From Pacificibacter marinus (GTDB taxonomy: Bacteria > Pseudomonadota > Alphaproteobacteria > Rhodobacterales > Rhodobacteraceae): DNA of 64,000 nucleotides. The notes beneath the pieces were generated by a model, which saw nothing but the letters and a program-made list of their open reading frames with translations, was not told the DNA's origin and did no database searches. Below are positions 44,240-53,961 of the stretch, in pieces (position 1 is the first letter of the stretch; every line of letters starts with the position of its first letter). The stretch covers positions 124,001-188,000 of the forward strand of contig NZ_JAHKPK010000022.1 in the NCBI RefSeq assembly GCF_018860665.1, in the 5' to 3' direction. Position numbers and translations under genes: made by a program.

Positions 44240-44638
44240 ATGAAACTCATTCTTGTCTCTGCTGTGGCCCTTATCGACACCGATGGCCGTGTCTTGCTTG
44301 CTCAACGGCCGCAAGGGAAATCCATGGCAGGGCTATGGGAGTTTCCAGGGGGCAAGGTCGAGGCAGGCGAGACACCTGAGCAGGCCTTAGTGCGCGAACT
44401 TCACGAGGAATTGGGGATCGAGACATGGAATTCATGCCTCGCCCCACTCACGTTTGCTTCACACACTTATGATGACTTTCATCTATTGATGCCCGTCTTT
44501 GCCTGCCGAAAGTGGAATGGAATTCCCGAGGCGCGTGAGGGCCAAGTTCTCAAATGGGTCAAGCCAAACGCATTGCGCGACTACCCTATGCCCGCCGCTG
44601 ATATTCCGCTGATTCCGATTCTTCGCGACTGGCTTTGA
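44240..44638 (+). CDS. mutT: 8-oxo-dGTP diphosphatase (MutT)
   Basis: A 132-residue NUDIX hydrolase that clears oxidised dGTP. The NUDIX box is complete: GGKVEAGETPEQALVREL followed by HEELGI. Flanking blocks LLAQRPQGKSMAGLWEFPG and LPMPAADIPLI near the end are typical MutT. It follows argJ by 9 bp, likely co-transcribed. Confidence 0.93.
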   Translation: MKLILVSAVALIDTDGRVLLAQRPQGKSMAGLWEFPGGKVEAGETPEQALVRELHEELGIETWNSCLAPLTFASHTYDDFHLLMPVFACRKWNGIPEAREGQVLKWVKPNALRDYPMPAADIPLIPILRDWL

Positions 44639-44686
44639 CATTTTAATATGTGCCAACGCAACAATTATGTCTATTTTGTGTAATAT

Positions 44687-44701
44687 GCACAACATTTGTG
44701 C
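44687..44701. promoter_or_regulatory. Dyad-symmetric TTGTG/CACAA cluster upstream of a small ORF
   Basis: GCACAA-CAT-TTGTGC is a 6-bp inverted repeat. Further TTGTG (44676-44680) and CACAA (44733-44737) copies flank it, all within a strongly A/T-rich stretch between mutT and the 41-codon ORF at 44793. Possible operator; no specific regulator can be named. Confidence 0.3.
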
Positions 44702-44792
44702 GAATATTTCACGTTTGAGTAAAATTTGTAGGCACAAAATTAACTAATATGTACTAGGATGGAAACAATAATAGACAATTGGGAGCTTTATT

Positions 44793-44918
44793 ATGATGCG
44801 TTCTATCTCTCTCGGAAAATACATTTCCGTACAAGGCTTGTTTGTTGGTGAAGCAAACTCAGGTAAGATCATTGTTCGCGTTGGCGACAAGACGTTTGAA
44901 GGCAAACCAATTTCCTAA
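44793..44918 (+). CDS. Small protein of 41 residues, unknown function
   Basis: An ORF too short for standard cut-offs: ATG at 44793, TAA at 44916-44918, with GGGAG seven bases before the start. The peptide begins MMRSISLGKYISVQGLFVGE and continues with GKIIVRVGDKTFEGKPIS: alternating hydrophobic and polar residues suggest a small beta-rich fold, no signal peptide. A dedicated A/T-rich upstream region and a terminator 48 bases downstream make it a self-contained unit. Short annotated proteins of this style occur in roseobacters, to my recollection; I cannot give a function. Confidence 0.7.
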   Translation: MMRSISLGKYISVQGLFVGEANSGKIIVRVGDKTFEGKPIS

Positions 44919-44966
44919 GACGGAAACAGAATTGAAGCTTTCTAACACGTTTCAATTTCATAAATG

Positions 44967-44996
44967 AAAAGGCGAGCCCTAAAGCCCGCCTTTTTT
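44967..44996. terminator. Bidirectional terminator between the small ORF and infB
   Basis: AAAAGGCG (44967-44974) and CGCCTTTT (44987-44994) form an 8-bp stem with a 12-base loop and T6 on the plus strand; the A run serves as a U tract on the minus strand. It terminates both the small ORF and the rimP-nusA-ylxR-infB operon. Confidence 0.88.
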
Positions 44997-45017
44997 ATAT
45001 TCTGGAAAGGGTTCGCA

Positions 45018-47531
45018 TCAATCGAGATTGCGAACAACTTCTTCACGCTCAAAGAGCTCGATAACATCGCCAGCGCGAATGTCTTCGTAGTTTTCAAACG
45101 CCATACCACATTCCTGGCCAGACTGAACTTCTTTGACTTCATCTTTAAAGCGCTTGAGCGTCTTAAGCGTGCCCTCATGAATAACCACGTTGTCACGCAG
45201 CAAGCGTACACCTGCAGAACGACGCGCCACACCTTCAGTGATAAGACAACCGGCAACCTTGCCGACACCGCCGGACACTTTGAAGACTTCGCGAATTTCG
45301 GAGTAACCGATAAAGTTCTCGCGAATTTCCGCAGACAAAAGACCAGAAGCCGCTGCTTTCACATCATCCACAAGATCATAGATCACTGAGTAGTAGCGAA
45401 TTTCCACACCTTTTTGGTTTGCACTGCTACGCGCGGAAGCATTCGCACGAACGTTGAAGCCAATCACAGGAGCACCGGAAGCCTCAGCAAGACCGATATC
45501 TGTCTCAGTGATCGCGCCCACACCGTAATGTAGAACCCGAACGCGGACTTCATCGTTGCCGATTTTTTCCATCGCTTGAACAATCGCTTCCGCAGAGCCT
45601 TGAACATCGGCTTTGACCAAAATTGGCAGCTCAGCCACGGTTTCGTCAGCTTTTGCTTTCGCAAGCAACTGATCCAGTGTGGTTGCAGCACCAGCAGTCG
45701 CACGCTTTTCTTTTGCAGCATGCGCACGGTACTCAGCGATTTCACGCGCTTGAGAATCCGTGTCGACCACGTTCAAAACATCACCAGCCTCAGGTGTGCC
45801 GTTAAGGCCAAGAACCTCAACTGGAACAGATGGACCAGCTTCATCAACACGTTCGCCTTGATCGTTTACAAGCGCACGGACTTTACCCCATTGCTCGCCA
45901 ACAACAAAGATATCACCACGTTTCAGCGTACCTTTTTGGATCAAAACAGTCGCAACAGGACCTCGGCCAACATCAAGTTGCGCCTCAATCACAGCGCCTT
46001 CGGCTGCGCGATCGGGATTGGCTTTCAGTTCAAGAATTTCCGCTTGAAGCGCGATAGCCTCTAGAAGTTGATCCAAACCCTGACCAGTATGCGCAGACAC
46101 TTCGATGGACTGAACATCACCAGAGAATTCTTCAACAATCACTTCGTGTTGCAAAAGTTCCGCACGCACTTTTTGTGCATCCGCGCCTGGTTTGTCACAT
46201 TTGTTGATCGCAACAATCATCGGCACTTCCGCAGCTTTCGCATGCGCAATCGCTTCAATCGTCTGCGGCATGACGGAATCGTCCGCAGCAACCACAAGGA
46301 TAACAATGTCCGTCACGTGAGCCCCGCGGGAGCGCATAGATGTAAACGCAGCGTGACCTGGAGTGTCGAGGAAGGACAGCAGTGCCCCGCCTTCGGTTGT
46401 CACTTGGTAGGCACCGATGTGTTGTGTAATGCCGCCAGCTTCGCCAGTGGTCACATTGGTTTTACGGATCGCGTCAAGCAGTGACGTTTTACCGTGGTCA
46501 ACGTGGCCCATGATAGTGACGACTGGTGGACGCGATTGCAGGTCTTCGTCTTTGTCGACGATTTGCTGGATCACATCCTCAACGTCAGCATCTGACACAC
46601 GCTGAATGCGGTGACCGAACTCTTCGACAATCAATTCAGCAGTGTCTGCATCAATGGCTTGGTTTTGCGTGACCATCATGCCCATTTTCATGAGCGATTT
46701 CACAACGTCAGCAACGCGCTCGGCCATACGGTTCGCGAGTTCGGACACGACGATTGATTCAGGAACCTGAACATCACGCACAACCTTTTCGCGTGGCTCG
46801 TTATTGCCCATCGCTTTTTGGCGCATACGATCTTGCTTACGTTTCATGGAGGCCATGGAACGTACACGTTTGCCGTCACCGCCAGTAAGCGCTTGGTTCA
46901 CTGTCAGTTTGCCAGAACGACGACTGTCGTCAGCTTGCTTGGCACGGGCATTGCGGTTCGCGTCGTCATTGTCGCGCTTTGCAGGCGCAGACGATGTACG
47001 CCCGCGTTGATCTGGTGCTTTTTGCGCCGCAGCTTGTGCTGCAGCAGGATCATCAGGTTGAGCCGCAGCTTTTGGCGCAGGCTTAGGAGCCGCTTCACGC
47101 TTTTTAGCTGCTTCAGCTTCAGCCTTGTCGCGGGCCTCATCTTCAGCCTTAATTTTCGCGGCAGCAAGACGCTCTTGCTCTTCGCGTTCTTTGGCTTCAA
47201 TTTCGGCGCGACGGCGTGCACGCTCTTCTTCACGAGATTTTTCTTCAGCAGCGCGGCGTTCGTTTTCCGCGGCCTCGTTTTGCTTTGCAAAGGCAAGTGC
47301 CTTCATCCGGCGTTCCATTTCCGTATCGGAAATGCCCGCAGGACGTTTAGACGGGTCGCCAAGGCGCGGAGAACCGCCGCCTGTCTTAGCAGCACCAGCT
47401 TTTGGAACCACAACGCGTTTGCGCTTGGTTTCTACCACAACGCTTTTTGTGCGTCCGTGAGAAAAGCTTTGTTTTACTTGTCCGGGGCCGCCGCGAAGGC
47501 CAAGGGGTTTTTTTCCATCAGTATCGCTCAT
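45018..47531 (-). CDS. infB: Translation initiation factor IF-2
   Basis: The GTPase that places initiator tRNA on the 30S and joins subunits. 837 residues. The long N-terminus (to about 290) is highly charged, rich in Lys/Arg/Glu/Ala, with coiled-coil character. The G domain starts near 337: [34 protein letters not shown], then domains II-IV and the C-terminal fMet-tRNA domain ([20 protein letters not shown]). Its ATG overlaps the ylxR stop by four bases. Last gene of its operon. Confidence 0.98.
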   Translation of the reverse strand: MSDTDGKKPLGLRGGPGQVKQSFSHGRTKSVVVETKRKRVVVPKAGAAKTGGGSPRLGDPSKRPAGISDTEMERRMKALAFAKQNEAAENERRAAEEKSREEERARRRAEIEAKEREEQERLAAAKIKAEDEARDKAEAEAAKKREAAPKPAPKAAAQPDDPAAAQAAAQKAPDQRGRTSSAPAKRDNDDANRNARAKQADDSRRSGKLTVNQALTGGDGKRVRSMASMKRKQDRMRQKAMGNNEPREKVVRDVQVPESIVVSELANRMAERVADVVKSLMKMGMMVTQNQAIDADTAELIVEEFGHRIQRVSDADVEDVIQQIVDKDEDLQSRPPVVTIMGHVDHGKTSLLDAIRKTNVTTGEAGGITQHIGAYQVTTEGGALLSFLDTPGHAAFTSMRSRGAHVTDIVILVVAADDSVMPQTIEAIAHAKAAEVPMIVAINKCDKPGADAQKVRAELLQHEVIVEEFSGDVQSIEVSAHTGQGLDQLLEAIALQAEILELKANPDRAAEGAVIEAQLDVGRGPVATVLIQKGTLKRGDIFVVGEQWGKVRALVNDQGERVDEAGPSVPVEVLGLNGTPEAGDVLNVVDTDSQAREIAEYRAHAAKEKRATAGAATTLDQLLAKAKADETVAELPILVKADVQGSAEAIVQAMEKIGNDEVRVRVLHYGVGAITETDIGLAEASGAPVIGFNVRANASARSSANQKGVEIRYYSVIYDLVDDVKAAASGLLSAEIRENFIGYSEIREVFKVSGGVGKVAGCLITEGVARRSAGVRLLRDNVVIHEGTLKTLKRFKDEVKEVQSGQECGMAFENYEDIRAGDVIELFEREEVVRNLD

Positions 47532-48160
47532 ATCGTCGTCTTACCCTTTCCGGCGGAGCGCTCTCCACCGTTTATCTCGCGCACACCCATCAAACGTGCG
47601 GCGTCCTCTACAACTTTATCGGAGAGGCCACCACGCGCGAGCGCGCCATGTATCACACTTTCACGGCCGAAAGCCAAACCCAATTCGGCGCTTGTTAGAT
47701 GACCGAACCAACGGCCTCCCTCTGGCGTCCGAAGTTTGCCTTTACCGCGTTCAGATCCGTCGGAGGCTTGCATCAAAACAATCGCGTGCTCTTCTGCAAT
47801 CCATCCTTTAACTTTTTCAAACCCACACACAGCTTCGCCAGCTTTGCGCGCCAATGCGATGAGATGCACAACGCGCTTGAGTAGACCTTGTTCGATAAGA
47901 TCCACAAACCCGTCAGCCACCACAACATCTGCACGCGCCACTTTGGCAAAGAGCTTTTTCTTGACCGCCTCATCCAGGGCAGCGCGATCTGCGCTCACCC
48001 AAATGCCGCGACCTGGCAATTTTTCTGCCAAATCAGGAACAACCTGTCCGTCTGGGCCGATCACGAAACGGATCAGGCCAGAGCGAGGCTCCGCGTCGCG
48101 CGAAACAATGCAACGACGTTCCCCATCATCTTTCGTTTTCTTGTGGCCACCACGGGACAT
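47528..48160 (-). CDS. YlxR-type RNA-binding protein with L7Ae-like C-terminal domain
   Basis: A 210-residue protein. Residues about 15-95 are the YlxR (DUF448) domain with RRCIVSRD and the conserved [17 protein letters not shown]; from about 105 an L7Ae/L30e-like RNA-binding domain follows ([19 protein letters not shown]). Stand-alone YlxR proteins elsewhere are about 90 residues, so this is the fused form of alphaproteobacteria. Located between nusA and infB, as usual; a role in translation or transcription coupling is likely but unproved. Confidence 0.88.
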   Translation of the reverse strand: MSRGGHKKTKDDGERRCIVSRDAEPRSGLIRFVIGPDGQVVPDLAEKLPGRGIWVSADRAALDEAVKKKLFAKVARADVVVADGFVDLIEQGLLKRVVHLIALARKAGEAVCGFEKVKGWIAEEHAIVLMQASDGSERGKGKLRTPEGGRWFGHLTSAELGLAFGRESVIHGALARGGLSDKVVEDAARLMGVREINGGERSAGKGKTTI

Positions 48161-48183
48161 CAGATCACCTAAACCGAGACCTT

Positions 48184-49806
48184 TTAGGCCTCTGCCTCCT
48201 CTGTTTCGCCGTCAACATCTGCGTCGTCATCACTTGCACCTTCAAGCTCGGCAGGATCGACCCAACCCAACTGAATACGCGCAGTCATGACCAGCGTTTG
48301 CGCCTCTTCCAAGGACATGTCAAATTTCTCAAGCAAACCCTCATCTTTGTGGCGCTCGCCGTTAATCGTTGTCCAGCCACCAGCAAGCTCCCAGTCCGCG
48401 CATGTTGCGAAATCTTCGAGTGATTTCACGCCATCCTCAGCCAGAGCTTCAATCATCTGGGGTGTCAGACCGTCAAATTCAACCAAGCTGTCCAGAACAC
48501 CAAGTGCGCGCGCGTTTTCGAGCGCTTTGAGGTTTGCGGCCTCAAGAACGTCACGGGCACGGGCCTGAAGTTCGCCAGCAGTGGCCTCATCAACCCCATC
48601 AATTACCAGCAATTCATCAACTTCGACGTAAGCAACTTCTTCCAAGTTGGTGAAACCTTCGGACACAAGAAGCTGTGCGAAGAATTCGTCCAAGTCGAGA
48701 TTGTCCATGAACAATTTGGTGCGGATCGCGAACTCTTTTTGGCGACGCTCAGATTCTTCAGCCTCAGTGAGAATGTCGATATCTAGACCCGTCAACTGAG
48801 ATGCAAGACGCACGTTTTGACCACGACGACCAATCGCCAAGGACAGCTGTTCGTCAGGAACAACAACTTCGATTTTACCCGCGTCGTCGTCCAGAACAAC
48901 TTTGGACACTTCAGCAGGCTGAAGCGCATTCACGAGGAATGTTGGCGCATCTTCGTTCCATGGGATGATGTCGATTTTCTCACCCTGAAGTTCATTCACA
49001 ACAGCTTGCACACGTGACCCACGCATACCAACACAAGCACCAACTGGATCGATAGAACCATCATTTGAAATCACAGCGATTTTTGCACGCGACCCAGGAT
49101 CACGGGCCACAGCTTTGATTTCGATGATGCCGTCGTATATTTCCGGCACTTCCATTTTGAACAGCTCAGACATGAATTCAGGTGCGGTGCGCGACAAGAA
49201 CACTTGTGGGCCACGCGCTTCGCGGCGCACGTCTTTGATGAAACAGCGCACACGATCGTTCGGGCGGTATGTTTCGCGGCCGATCTTTTCATTGCGGCGC
49301 AAGATGCCTTCGCCGCGACCGATATCCACGATCACATTGCCGTATTCTTCGCGCTTCACAACACCGTTGATGATTGTGCCAGCGCGATCTTTGAACTCGT
49401 CATATTGACGATCACGTTCTGCTTCGCGCACTTTTTGCAAGATAACCTGTTTCGCAGATTGCGCTGCAATACGGCCAAGCTCAACTGGCGGCACTTCATC
49501 GGTGATTTCACTGCCGATTTCAGGATCAGCCATGTATTGCTTGGCTTGCTCGATAGTCAATTCGGATTGGTAGTTTTCCAGCTCTTCTTCGGCGACAACA
49601 GTGCGCACACGTGTAAACGTGGCCTTACCTGTTTTGCGATCAATGTGAACACGAATGTCCATTTCGGAGCCGTAGCGAGATTTCGCTGCGCGCGCCAAGC
49701 TTTCTTCCATCGCCTCAACCACAAGGTTGGGGTCGATCATTTTTTCGCGGGCCACGGCCTCAGCGGTTTGAAGCAATTCAAGCTGGTTGGCGGAGGTGAT
49801 TGCCAT
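48184..49806 (-). CDS. nusA: Transcription termination/antitermination factor NusA
   Basis: Binds RNA polymerase and RNA to modulate pausing, termination and antitermination. 540 residues: N-terminal RNAP-binding domain (1 to about 130), S1 domain (GVVKREEYGNVIVDIGRGEG), two KH domains (SNDGSIDPVGACVGMRGSRV and ERLSLAIGRRGQNVRLASQL-like region near 305-325), then two helix-hairpin-helix acidic repeat domains (roughly 370-510) and an acidic tail. It is 3 bp after rimP and 23 bp before ylxR. Confidence 0.98.
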   Translation of the reverse strand: MAITSANQLELLQTAEAVAREKMIDPNLVVEAMEESLARAAKSRYGSEMDIRVHIDRKTGKATFTRVRTVVAEEELENYQSELTIEQAKQYMADPEIGSEITDEVPPVELGRIAAQSAKQVILQKVREAERDRQYDEFKDRAGTIINGVVKREEYGNVIVDIGRGEGILRRNEKIGRETYRPNDRVRCFIKDVRREARGPQVFLSRTAPEFMSELFKMEVPEIYDGIIEIKAVARDPGSRAKIAVISNDGSIDPVGACVGMRGSRVQAVVNELQGEKIDIIPWNEDAPTFLVNALQPAEVSKVVLDDDAGKIEVVVPDEQLSLAIGRRGQNVRLASQLTGLDIDILTEAEESERRQKEFAIRTKLFMDNLDLDEFFAQLLVSEGFTNLEEVAYVEVDELLVIDGVDEATAGELQARARDVLEAANLKALENARALGVLDSLVEFDGLTPQMIEALAEDGVKSLEDFATCADWELAGGWTTINGERHKDEGLLEKFDMSLEEAQTLVMTARIQLGWVDPAELEGASDDDADVDGETEEAEA

Positions 49807-49809
49807 GTC

Positions 49810-50409
49810 TCAGTCCTCTCTAAGGTCGTCAGTGGAACCGTCTTCGGTTTCAACATCATCAAATTGGGTTTCGTCAATCGCGCCGGTCGCTTTGCGTTGA
49901 CGGAGCATTTCAGCGATTAGATCGTCGGTCAAAATCAGTTTTGCATCTGACAGCCAGTCAAATTTAAGACCGATGGTAACCGTTTCGCCATGTTCGATAA
50001 TGTTGATCAAAACATCATCGTCTTCGACGCCAGCCAATTCGCCCTTAAAGCGGCGACGGCCATCGAACATTTCGTCAGTCTCAATGCGGGCCTCATAGCC
50101 CTCAAAGGTCTCAAAATCTTTCAAACGTGTCAGCGGGCGGTCGATACCGGGACTGGACACTTCAAGCGTGAACTCGTCTTCAATCGGATCCTCAACATCC
50201 AAGACCGCGGAAACAGCTGTGGAAATTTGAGCACATTCATCGACTTCGATGCCGCCAGCGGGGCGTTCAGCCATAATCTGTAGCGTTTTCGACTTTGTCG
50301 ATGACATCAGACGAATACGCACCAGCTCAAAGCCCATGCCCTCGATAACAGGGCCCACGATCTCGGCCAATCGGCGATCGATAGAGGTTTTGGCAATCAG
50401 TTCGGACAT
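49810..50409 (-). CDS. rimP: Ribosome maturation factor RimP
   Basis: Needed for 30S assembly. I start it at ATG 50409 ([20 protein letters not shown]), giving 199 residues, close to family length. The open frame continues 50 codons upstream through a terminator hairpin, so the longer form is unlikely. Family motifs: [15 protein letters not shown] and the [16 protein letters not shown] block, then the C-terminal SH3-like domain and an acidic tail ([13 protein letters not shown]). First gene of rimP-nusA-ylxR-infB. Confidence 0.94.
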   Translation of the reverse strand: MSELIAKTSIDRRLAEIVGPVIEGMGFELVRIRLMSSTKSKTLQIMAERPAGGIEVDECAQISTAVSAVLDVEDPIEDEFTLEVSSPGIDRPLTRLKDFETFEGYEARIETDEMFDGRRRFKGELAGVEDDDVLINIIEHGETVTIGLKFDWLSDAKLILTDDLIAEMLRQRKATGAIDETQFDDVETEDGSTDDLRED

Positions 50410-50453
50410 ATTCCAGTTAGCCTTTCGGGCATTTGGGGGCCTTTTAAAGGGCA

Positions 50454-50477
50454 CAAAAAAACGGGCGCGCGGCCCGT
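50454..50477 (-). terminator. Intrinsic terminator in the rimP-nusA-infB leader
   Basis: On the minus strand ACGGGC and GCCCGT (50461-50477) form a 6-bp GC-rich stem followed by T7 (50460-50454). It lies 44 bases before the rimP ATG and downstream of a promoter-like element, so it can act as attenuator for the operon as well as terminator for pip. Confidence 0.8.
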
Positions 50478-50530
50478 TGATATTTCCCGGTGGAGCTTTA
50501 GGATCACCCATCGCGCCGCTGTTGAACAGG

Positions 50531-50559
50531 CATATACGCCCACATAGTCGAATCTGCAA
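50531..50559 (-). promoter_or_regulatory. Promoter-like element for rimP-nusA-ylxR-infB
   Basis: On the minus strand TTGCAG (50559-50554), 17 bases, then TATATG (50536-50531): a reasonable sigma-70-type promoter. Start of transcription would be near 50524, giving a leader of about 115 bases that contains the terminator at 50454-50477. Confidence 0.5.
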
Positions 50560-50562
50560 GCC

Positions 50563-51540
50563 CTATCGCATCACGCGCCCAATATGATCCATTGTTTCAA
50601 CCAACTTTGCCGCAATTCCGGTCTCTGACAAAGCGTGCCCAGCTAGACCAACCATATGAAGTGACGACTTAGGCCAAAGCTTATGCAGGGCATATGCGCT
50701 TTGTGGTGGACAAACCATATCAAAGCGACCTTGCACGATTGTGCCGGATACATGTGCCATCACAGCAATGTCATCTAGAAGCTTTCTGTCATGTTCAAAA
50801 AACACATGATTTGAAAAGTAGTGATTTTCCAATCGCGCGATCGCCCGCGCAAACTGAATGGGCGGATCGCCGACCTTGCCGTTAGACCCAATCGACGCCA
50901 AAGCATTTTCCCATTTGGACCAGATCTTTGCGTAGTTGTTCTCAATAGCCACATCACCACTGAACAAGCGTCGATTATAGGCTGCGATCAAATCATCGCG
51001 TTCGTCTTGGGGAATGTCACGTACGAAATCCTCCCACAAATCTGGCCAAAACCGCCCAGCGCCTCCGCCGTAAAACCAATCCAATTCAGATTGCATGCCC
51101 AAAAATACACCCCGCAACACCAAATGGATCACACGGTCAGGGTGCGCTTGGGTATAGGCTAAACCCAGTGTTGCCCCCCAGCTTCCACCAAAAACCACCC
51201 ATTGCTTAATGCCAAGAGTGGTACGAATGCGCTCAATATCTGCCACAAGGTGCCACGTGGTATTGTTTTTTACGGATGCAAAAGGCGTAGAACGCCCGCA
51301 GCCGCGTTGATCAAACAAAATAATGCGAAAAATCGCGGGATCAAAAAACCGACGCATAAACGGACTACAACCGCCCCCAGGCCCGCCATGCAGAACCACA
51401 ACAGGAATGCCATTGGAGTTGCCGCTTTGCTCAATATATAAACTATGCCCATCGCCAACATCCAACATCCGCTGATCATATGATGAAAGCTGGGGATAGA
51501 GATAACTATATGCGCTCTTTTGGCCCGATACCTTGTTCAT
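50563..51540 (-). CDS. pip: Proline iminopeptidase
   Basis: An alpha/beta-hydrolase releasing N-terminal proline from peptides (family S33). 325 residues. Visible: VVVLHGGPGGGCSPFMRRFF (oxyanion region), FDQRGCGRSTPF, and the nucleophile elbow VVFGGSWGATLGLAY with Ser. The catalytic His is in VGLAGHALSE. Cytoplasmic. The gene is divergent from ubiG across 65-86 bp. Confidence 0.93.
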   Translation of the reverse strand: MNKVSGQKSAYSYLYPQLSSYDQRMLDVGDGHSLYIEQSGNSNGIPVVVLHGGPGGGCSPFMRRFFDPAIFRIILFDQRGCGRSTPFASVKNNTTWHLVADIERIRTTLGIKQWVVFGGSWGATLGLAYTQAHPDRVIHLVLRGVFLGMQSELDWFYGGGAGRFWPDLWEDFVRDIPQDERDDLIAAYNRRLFSGDVAIENNYAKIWSKWENALASIGSNGKVGDPPIQFARAIARLENHYFSNHVFFEHDRKLLDDIAVMAHVSGTIVQGRFDMVCPPQSAYALHKLWPKSSLHMVGLAGHALSETGIAAKLVETMDHIGRVMR

Positions 51541-51626
51541 GGAAATCCTATATAGAGCATGATAGCTCAGAATAAATCTCGATCACGACTCTGATCACAT
51601 ACGAATTGAACATGAAGGAACGGATC

Positions 51627-52373
51627 ATGCAAACGCATCAGTCCACCATTGACCCATCCGAAGTCGCAAAATTCGAAGCGATGGCTGCCGAATGGTGGGA
51701 TCCCAACGGTAAATTCAAACCGCTTCACATGCTCAATCCCTGTCGTCTCGATTATATTACAACGCAAATCGCCGCTGAATTTGGACGCGATCTGAGCACC
51801 CCAAAACCATTCACAGGACTGCGCCTGTTGGATATCGGCTGTGGTGGCGGGCTTTTGTCTGAACCCATGGCGCGACTTGGGGCCACAGTTGTGGGGGCAG
51901 ATGCCGCAGCAGGCAATTTGCCAGTGGCGCGCCTTCATGCGGAACAATCAGGTCTGGAAATAGACTACCGCCACACCGCCGCCGAAGATTTGGCTGAGGC
52001 TGGCGAACAATTCGATGTGGTTTTGAACATGGAAGTTGTTGAACACGTCGCCGATCCACAAACCTATCTGAATGCTTGCCAAACTTTGCTGAAACCGGGG
52101 GGGATGATGGTTTGTTCAACCATAAACCGAAATCCGAAATCATACGTTGTGGCTATCTTAGGCGCTGAAGTTGTTATGCGTTGGTTGCCACGCGGCACCC
52201 ACGAATGGGACAAATTCATTACACCGGACGAGCTGTTCAACCTAATTTCCAATGCGGGCCTGTCGCCTGTTGATCGCAAAGGCTTTGTCTTCAATCCGGT
52301 TCTGTGGACATGGTCTTTGTCAGATCGCGATCTATCTGTGAACTACGTTACAGCGTCAATTAAGCCAGCTTAG
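51627..52373 (+). CDS. ubiG: Ubiquinone biosynthesis O-methyltransferase UbiG
   Basis: SAM-dependent methyltransferase performing both O-methylations in ubiquinone synthesis. I prefer ATG 51627 ([25 protein letters not shown] seven bases upstream) over 51606/51612. 248 residues: [20 protein letters not shown] is the UbiG N-terminal signature, and the SAM motif is [20 protein letters not shown]. Late block [14 protein letters not shown] and [12 protein letters not shown] also match the family. Ends convergent with marR. Confidence 0.96.
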   Translation: MQTHQSTIDPSEVAKFEAMAAEWWDPNGKFKPLHMLNPCRLDYITTQIAAEFGRDLSTPKPFTGLRLLDIGCGGGLLSEPMARLGATVVGADAAAGNLPVARLHAEQSGLEIDYRHTAAEDLAEAGEQFDVVLNMEVVEHVADPQTYLNACQTLLKPGGMMVCSTINRNPKSYVVAILGAEVVMRWLPRGTHEWDKFITPDELFNLISNAGLSPVDRKGFVFNPVLWTWSLSDRDLSVNYVTASIKPA

Positions 52374-52381
52374 GGTCACAT

Positions 52382-52831
52382 TTATATGTCACTTTCAAGC
52401 CGAATGCGCATTTCACGCAACACAGGAAGGGCATTTTTTACCTTGTCTTGCCCAATCGATTCGACAACCTGATTGAGGATAGGCGTAATGGCAGCCAAAG
52501 CTGCGTCTCGTGCGGCTTTCCCCGCAGGAGAAATCGACACGAACTTGCGACGTGCGTCATCCCAGTCTGGGCGAATATGTATATGCCCCGCCCATTCCAG
52601 CTTGTTCAACGTATTGGTCATAGCCCCGCGCGTCACATGAAACGCTCGTGCCAATTGTGCAGGCGAGCGCTCTTCGCCAGATCGTGCCAAATGATTGAGC
52701 ACCGAAAAATGGCTGATCTCCATGCCTTTTGGCAGGGCTTTCGTTAGACGGTTTCGCGCCAACTGGTCCGCCATAAAAATTTCAGAAAAAAGAGCCACAG
52801 CCAAAGAATCTGTGCCAGTTGATGACGTCAT
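52382..52831 (-). CDS. MarR-family transcriptional regulator
   Basis: A 149-residue winged-helix regulator: HFSVLNHLARSGEERSPAQL and AFHVTRGAMTNTLNKLEWAG form the helix-turn-helix, and HIRPDWDDARRKFVSISPAG the wing. It overlaps the nitrilase gene upstream by 4 bp (ATGA), so nitrilase and regulator are co-transcribed with grxC. Ligand and target are unknown. Confidence 0.9.
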   Translation of the reverse strand: MTSSTGTDSLAVALFSEIFMADQLARNRLTKALPKGMEISHFSVLNHLARSGEERSPAQLARAFHVTRGAMTNTLNKLEWAGHIHIRPDWDDARRKFVSISPAGKAARDAALAAITPILNQVVESIGQDKVKNALPVLREMRIRLESDI

Positions 52832-53664
52832 TTTAAGGCCTTAAATTCTTTGTCATGTTGAAGCGATGGTATGGCGCTACGGGCTTTGGCAACGTCATTT
52901 AAATCGTAATCCACGATCCCGACGCCGCATTCGATTCCACCATCATAAAGCACTTCACCCCAAGGCGAAATCGCTAAGCTGTGCCCGTGGGTTTTACGTT
53001 TACCACCTTTTGTCTCACTATGTTGACCTGTCTGTGTTGGCGCAAAGACGAAACTGCCCGTTTCAATCGCACGCGCGCGCAAAAGAACTTCCCAATGCGC
53101 ACGACCAGTGGCCTGAGCAAATGCAGCAGGAACAGTGAGAATCTCCGCACCTGATTGCGCCAAAGACCGATAAAGATGCGGGAAACGCACATCATAGCAG
53201 ATGGTCAAACCAATGGCGCCCAGGGGTGTCTGCGTCACTACGGCCTCTGTTCCAGGGCGATACCCAGCAGATTCTTTATAGGATTCTGTCTCGGACAGGG
53301 TCACGTCAAACATATGAATTTTGTCATAGCGCGCTTTGATCATGCCATCTGGGCCGATCAAAAACGACCTATTTGCAAAGCGACCATCTGCATCACCCGT
53401 TTTCAATGCCAATGATCCAATAAGGAGCCAAACGCCAAGCGTTAGAGCCTGCTTTTGCAAGGCTTGCAGCGTTAAATCATCAGCCTCAAAACAAAGCACA
53501 TTCTGTTGATGCACCCGCGACGTGGACACGCAGTTGGTAACCTCAGGCGTCATCACAATCTGCGCGCCACGCGCGGCGGCCTCATCAATATAACTCTGCA
53601 CCACATGCAGGTTTTGCGTGGGATCATCGCTAGAGTTCAGCGTGACAAGACCAACTTTCGGCAT
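52828..53664 (-). CDS. Carbon-nitrogen hydrolase (Nit2/omega-amidase-like)
   Basis: A nitrilase-superfamily amidase of 278 residues starting at ATG 53664 (MPKVGLVTLNSSDDPTQNLH). The catalytic triad is in place: Glu in VMTPEVTN, Lys in ARYDKIHMFDV, Cys in GLTICYDVRFPHLYR. The pattern resembles Nit2/omega-amidase or deaminated-glutathione amidase. It follows grxC by 4 bp; the pairing with a glutaredoxin gene fits a glutathione-related repair role (inference). Confidence 0.88.
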   Translation of the reverse strand: MPKVGLVTLNSSDDPTQNLHVVQSYIDEAAARGAQIVMTPEVTNCVSTSRVHQQNVLCFEADDLTLQALQKQALTLGVWLLIGSLALKTGDADGRFANRSFLIGPDGMIKARYDKIHMFDVTLSETESYKESAGYRPGTEAVVTQTPLGAIGLTICYDVRFPHLYRSLAQSGAEILTVPAAFAQATGRAHWEVLLRARAIETGSFVFAPTQTGQHSETKGGKRKTHGHSLAISPWGEVLYDGGIECGVGIVDYDLNDVAKARSAIPSLQHDKEFKALK

Positions 53665-53668
53665 ATAC

Positions 53669-53926
53669 TTACCCCGCCAAAAGCGGATCAAGTTTTCCTG
53701 CGCGCTCCAGTTGATGTAACTCATCGCATCCACCAACATGTGTCTCACCAATAAAAATTTGTGGCACAGTGTGGCGACCATTGGCGCGCTGCATCATTTC
53801 AGCGCGCAGTTCTGGCTGAGCCATCACATCAAGATTGGTGTATTCTACCCCCTTGCTGTCCAAAAGCCGCTTGGCGGCGATACAAAACGGGCAAATCGGT
53901 GTCGTATAGAGTGTTACAGGCTGCAT
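53669..53926 (-). CDS. grxC: Glutaredoxin 3
   Basis: An 85-residue dithiol glutaredoxin: TTPICPFCIAAKRLLDSKG with active site CPFC (CPYC in E. coli), then VPQIFIGETHVGGCDEL with the cis-Pro and GG motifs. Reduces disulfides with glutathione. First gene of grxC-nitrilase-marR; comF is 35 bp upstream on the same strand. Confidence 0.96.
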   Translation of the reverse strand: MQPVTLYTTPICPFCIAAKRLLDSKGVEYTNLDVMAQPELRAEMMQRANGRHTVPQIFIGETHVGGCDELHQLERAGKLDPLLAG

Positions 53927-53961
53927 GTTTTTTCCTTTATGTCCGGCAGGACTATAAGGGT

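Noticed and set aside
46818-47702. 294-residue open frame antisense to infB
   Set aside because: Lies over the charged IF-2 N-terminus; translation is Phe/Arg/Ser-rich with no motif.
50410-50559. Long N-terminal extension of RimP
   Set aside because: The extra 50 codons run through the intrinsic terminator and promoter-like element; family length and a plausible ATG support the start at 50409.
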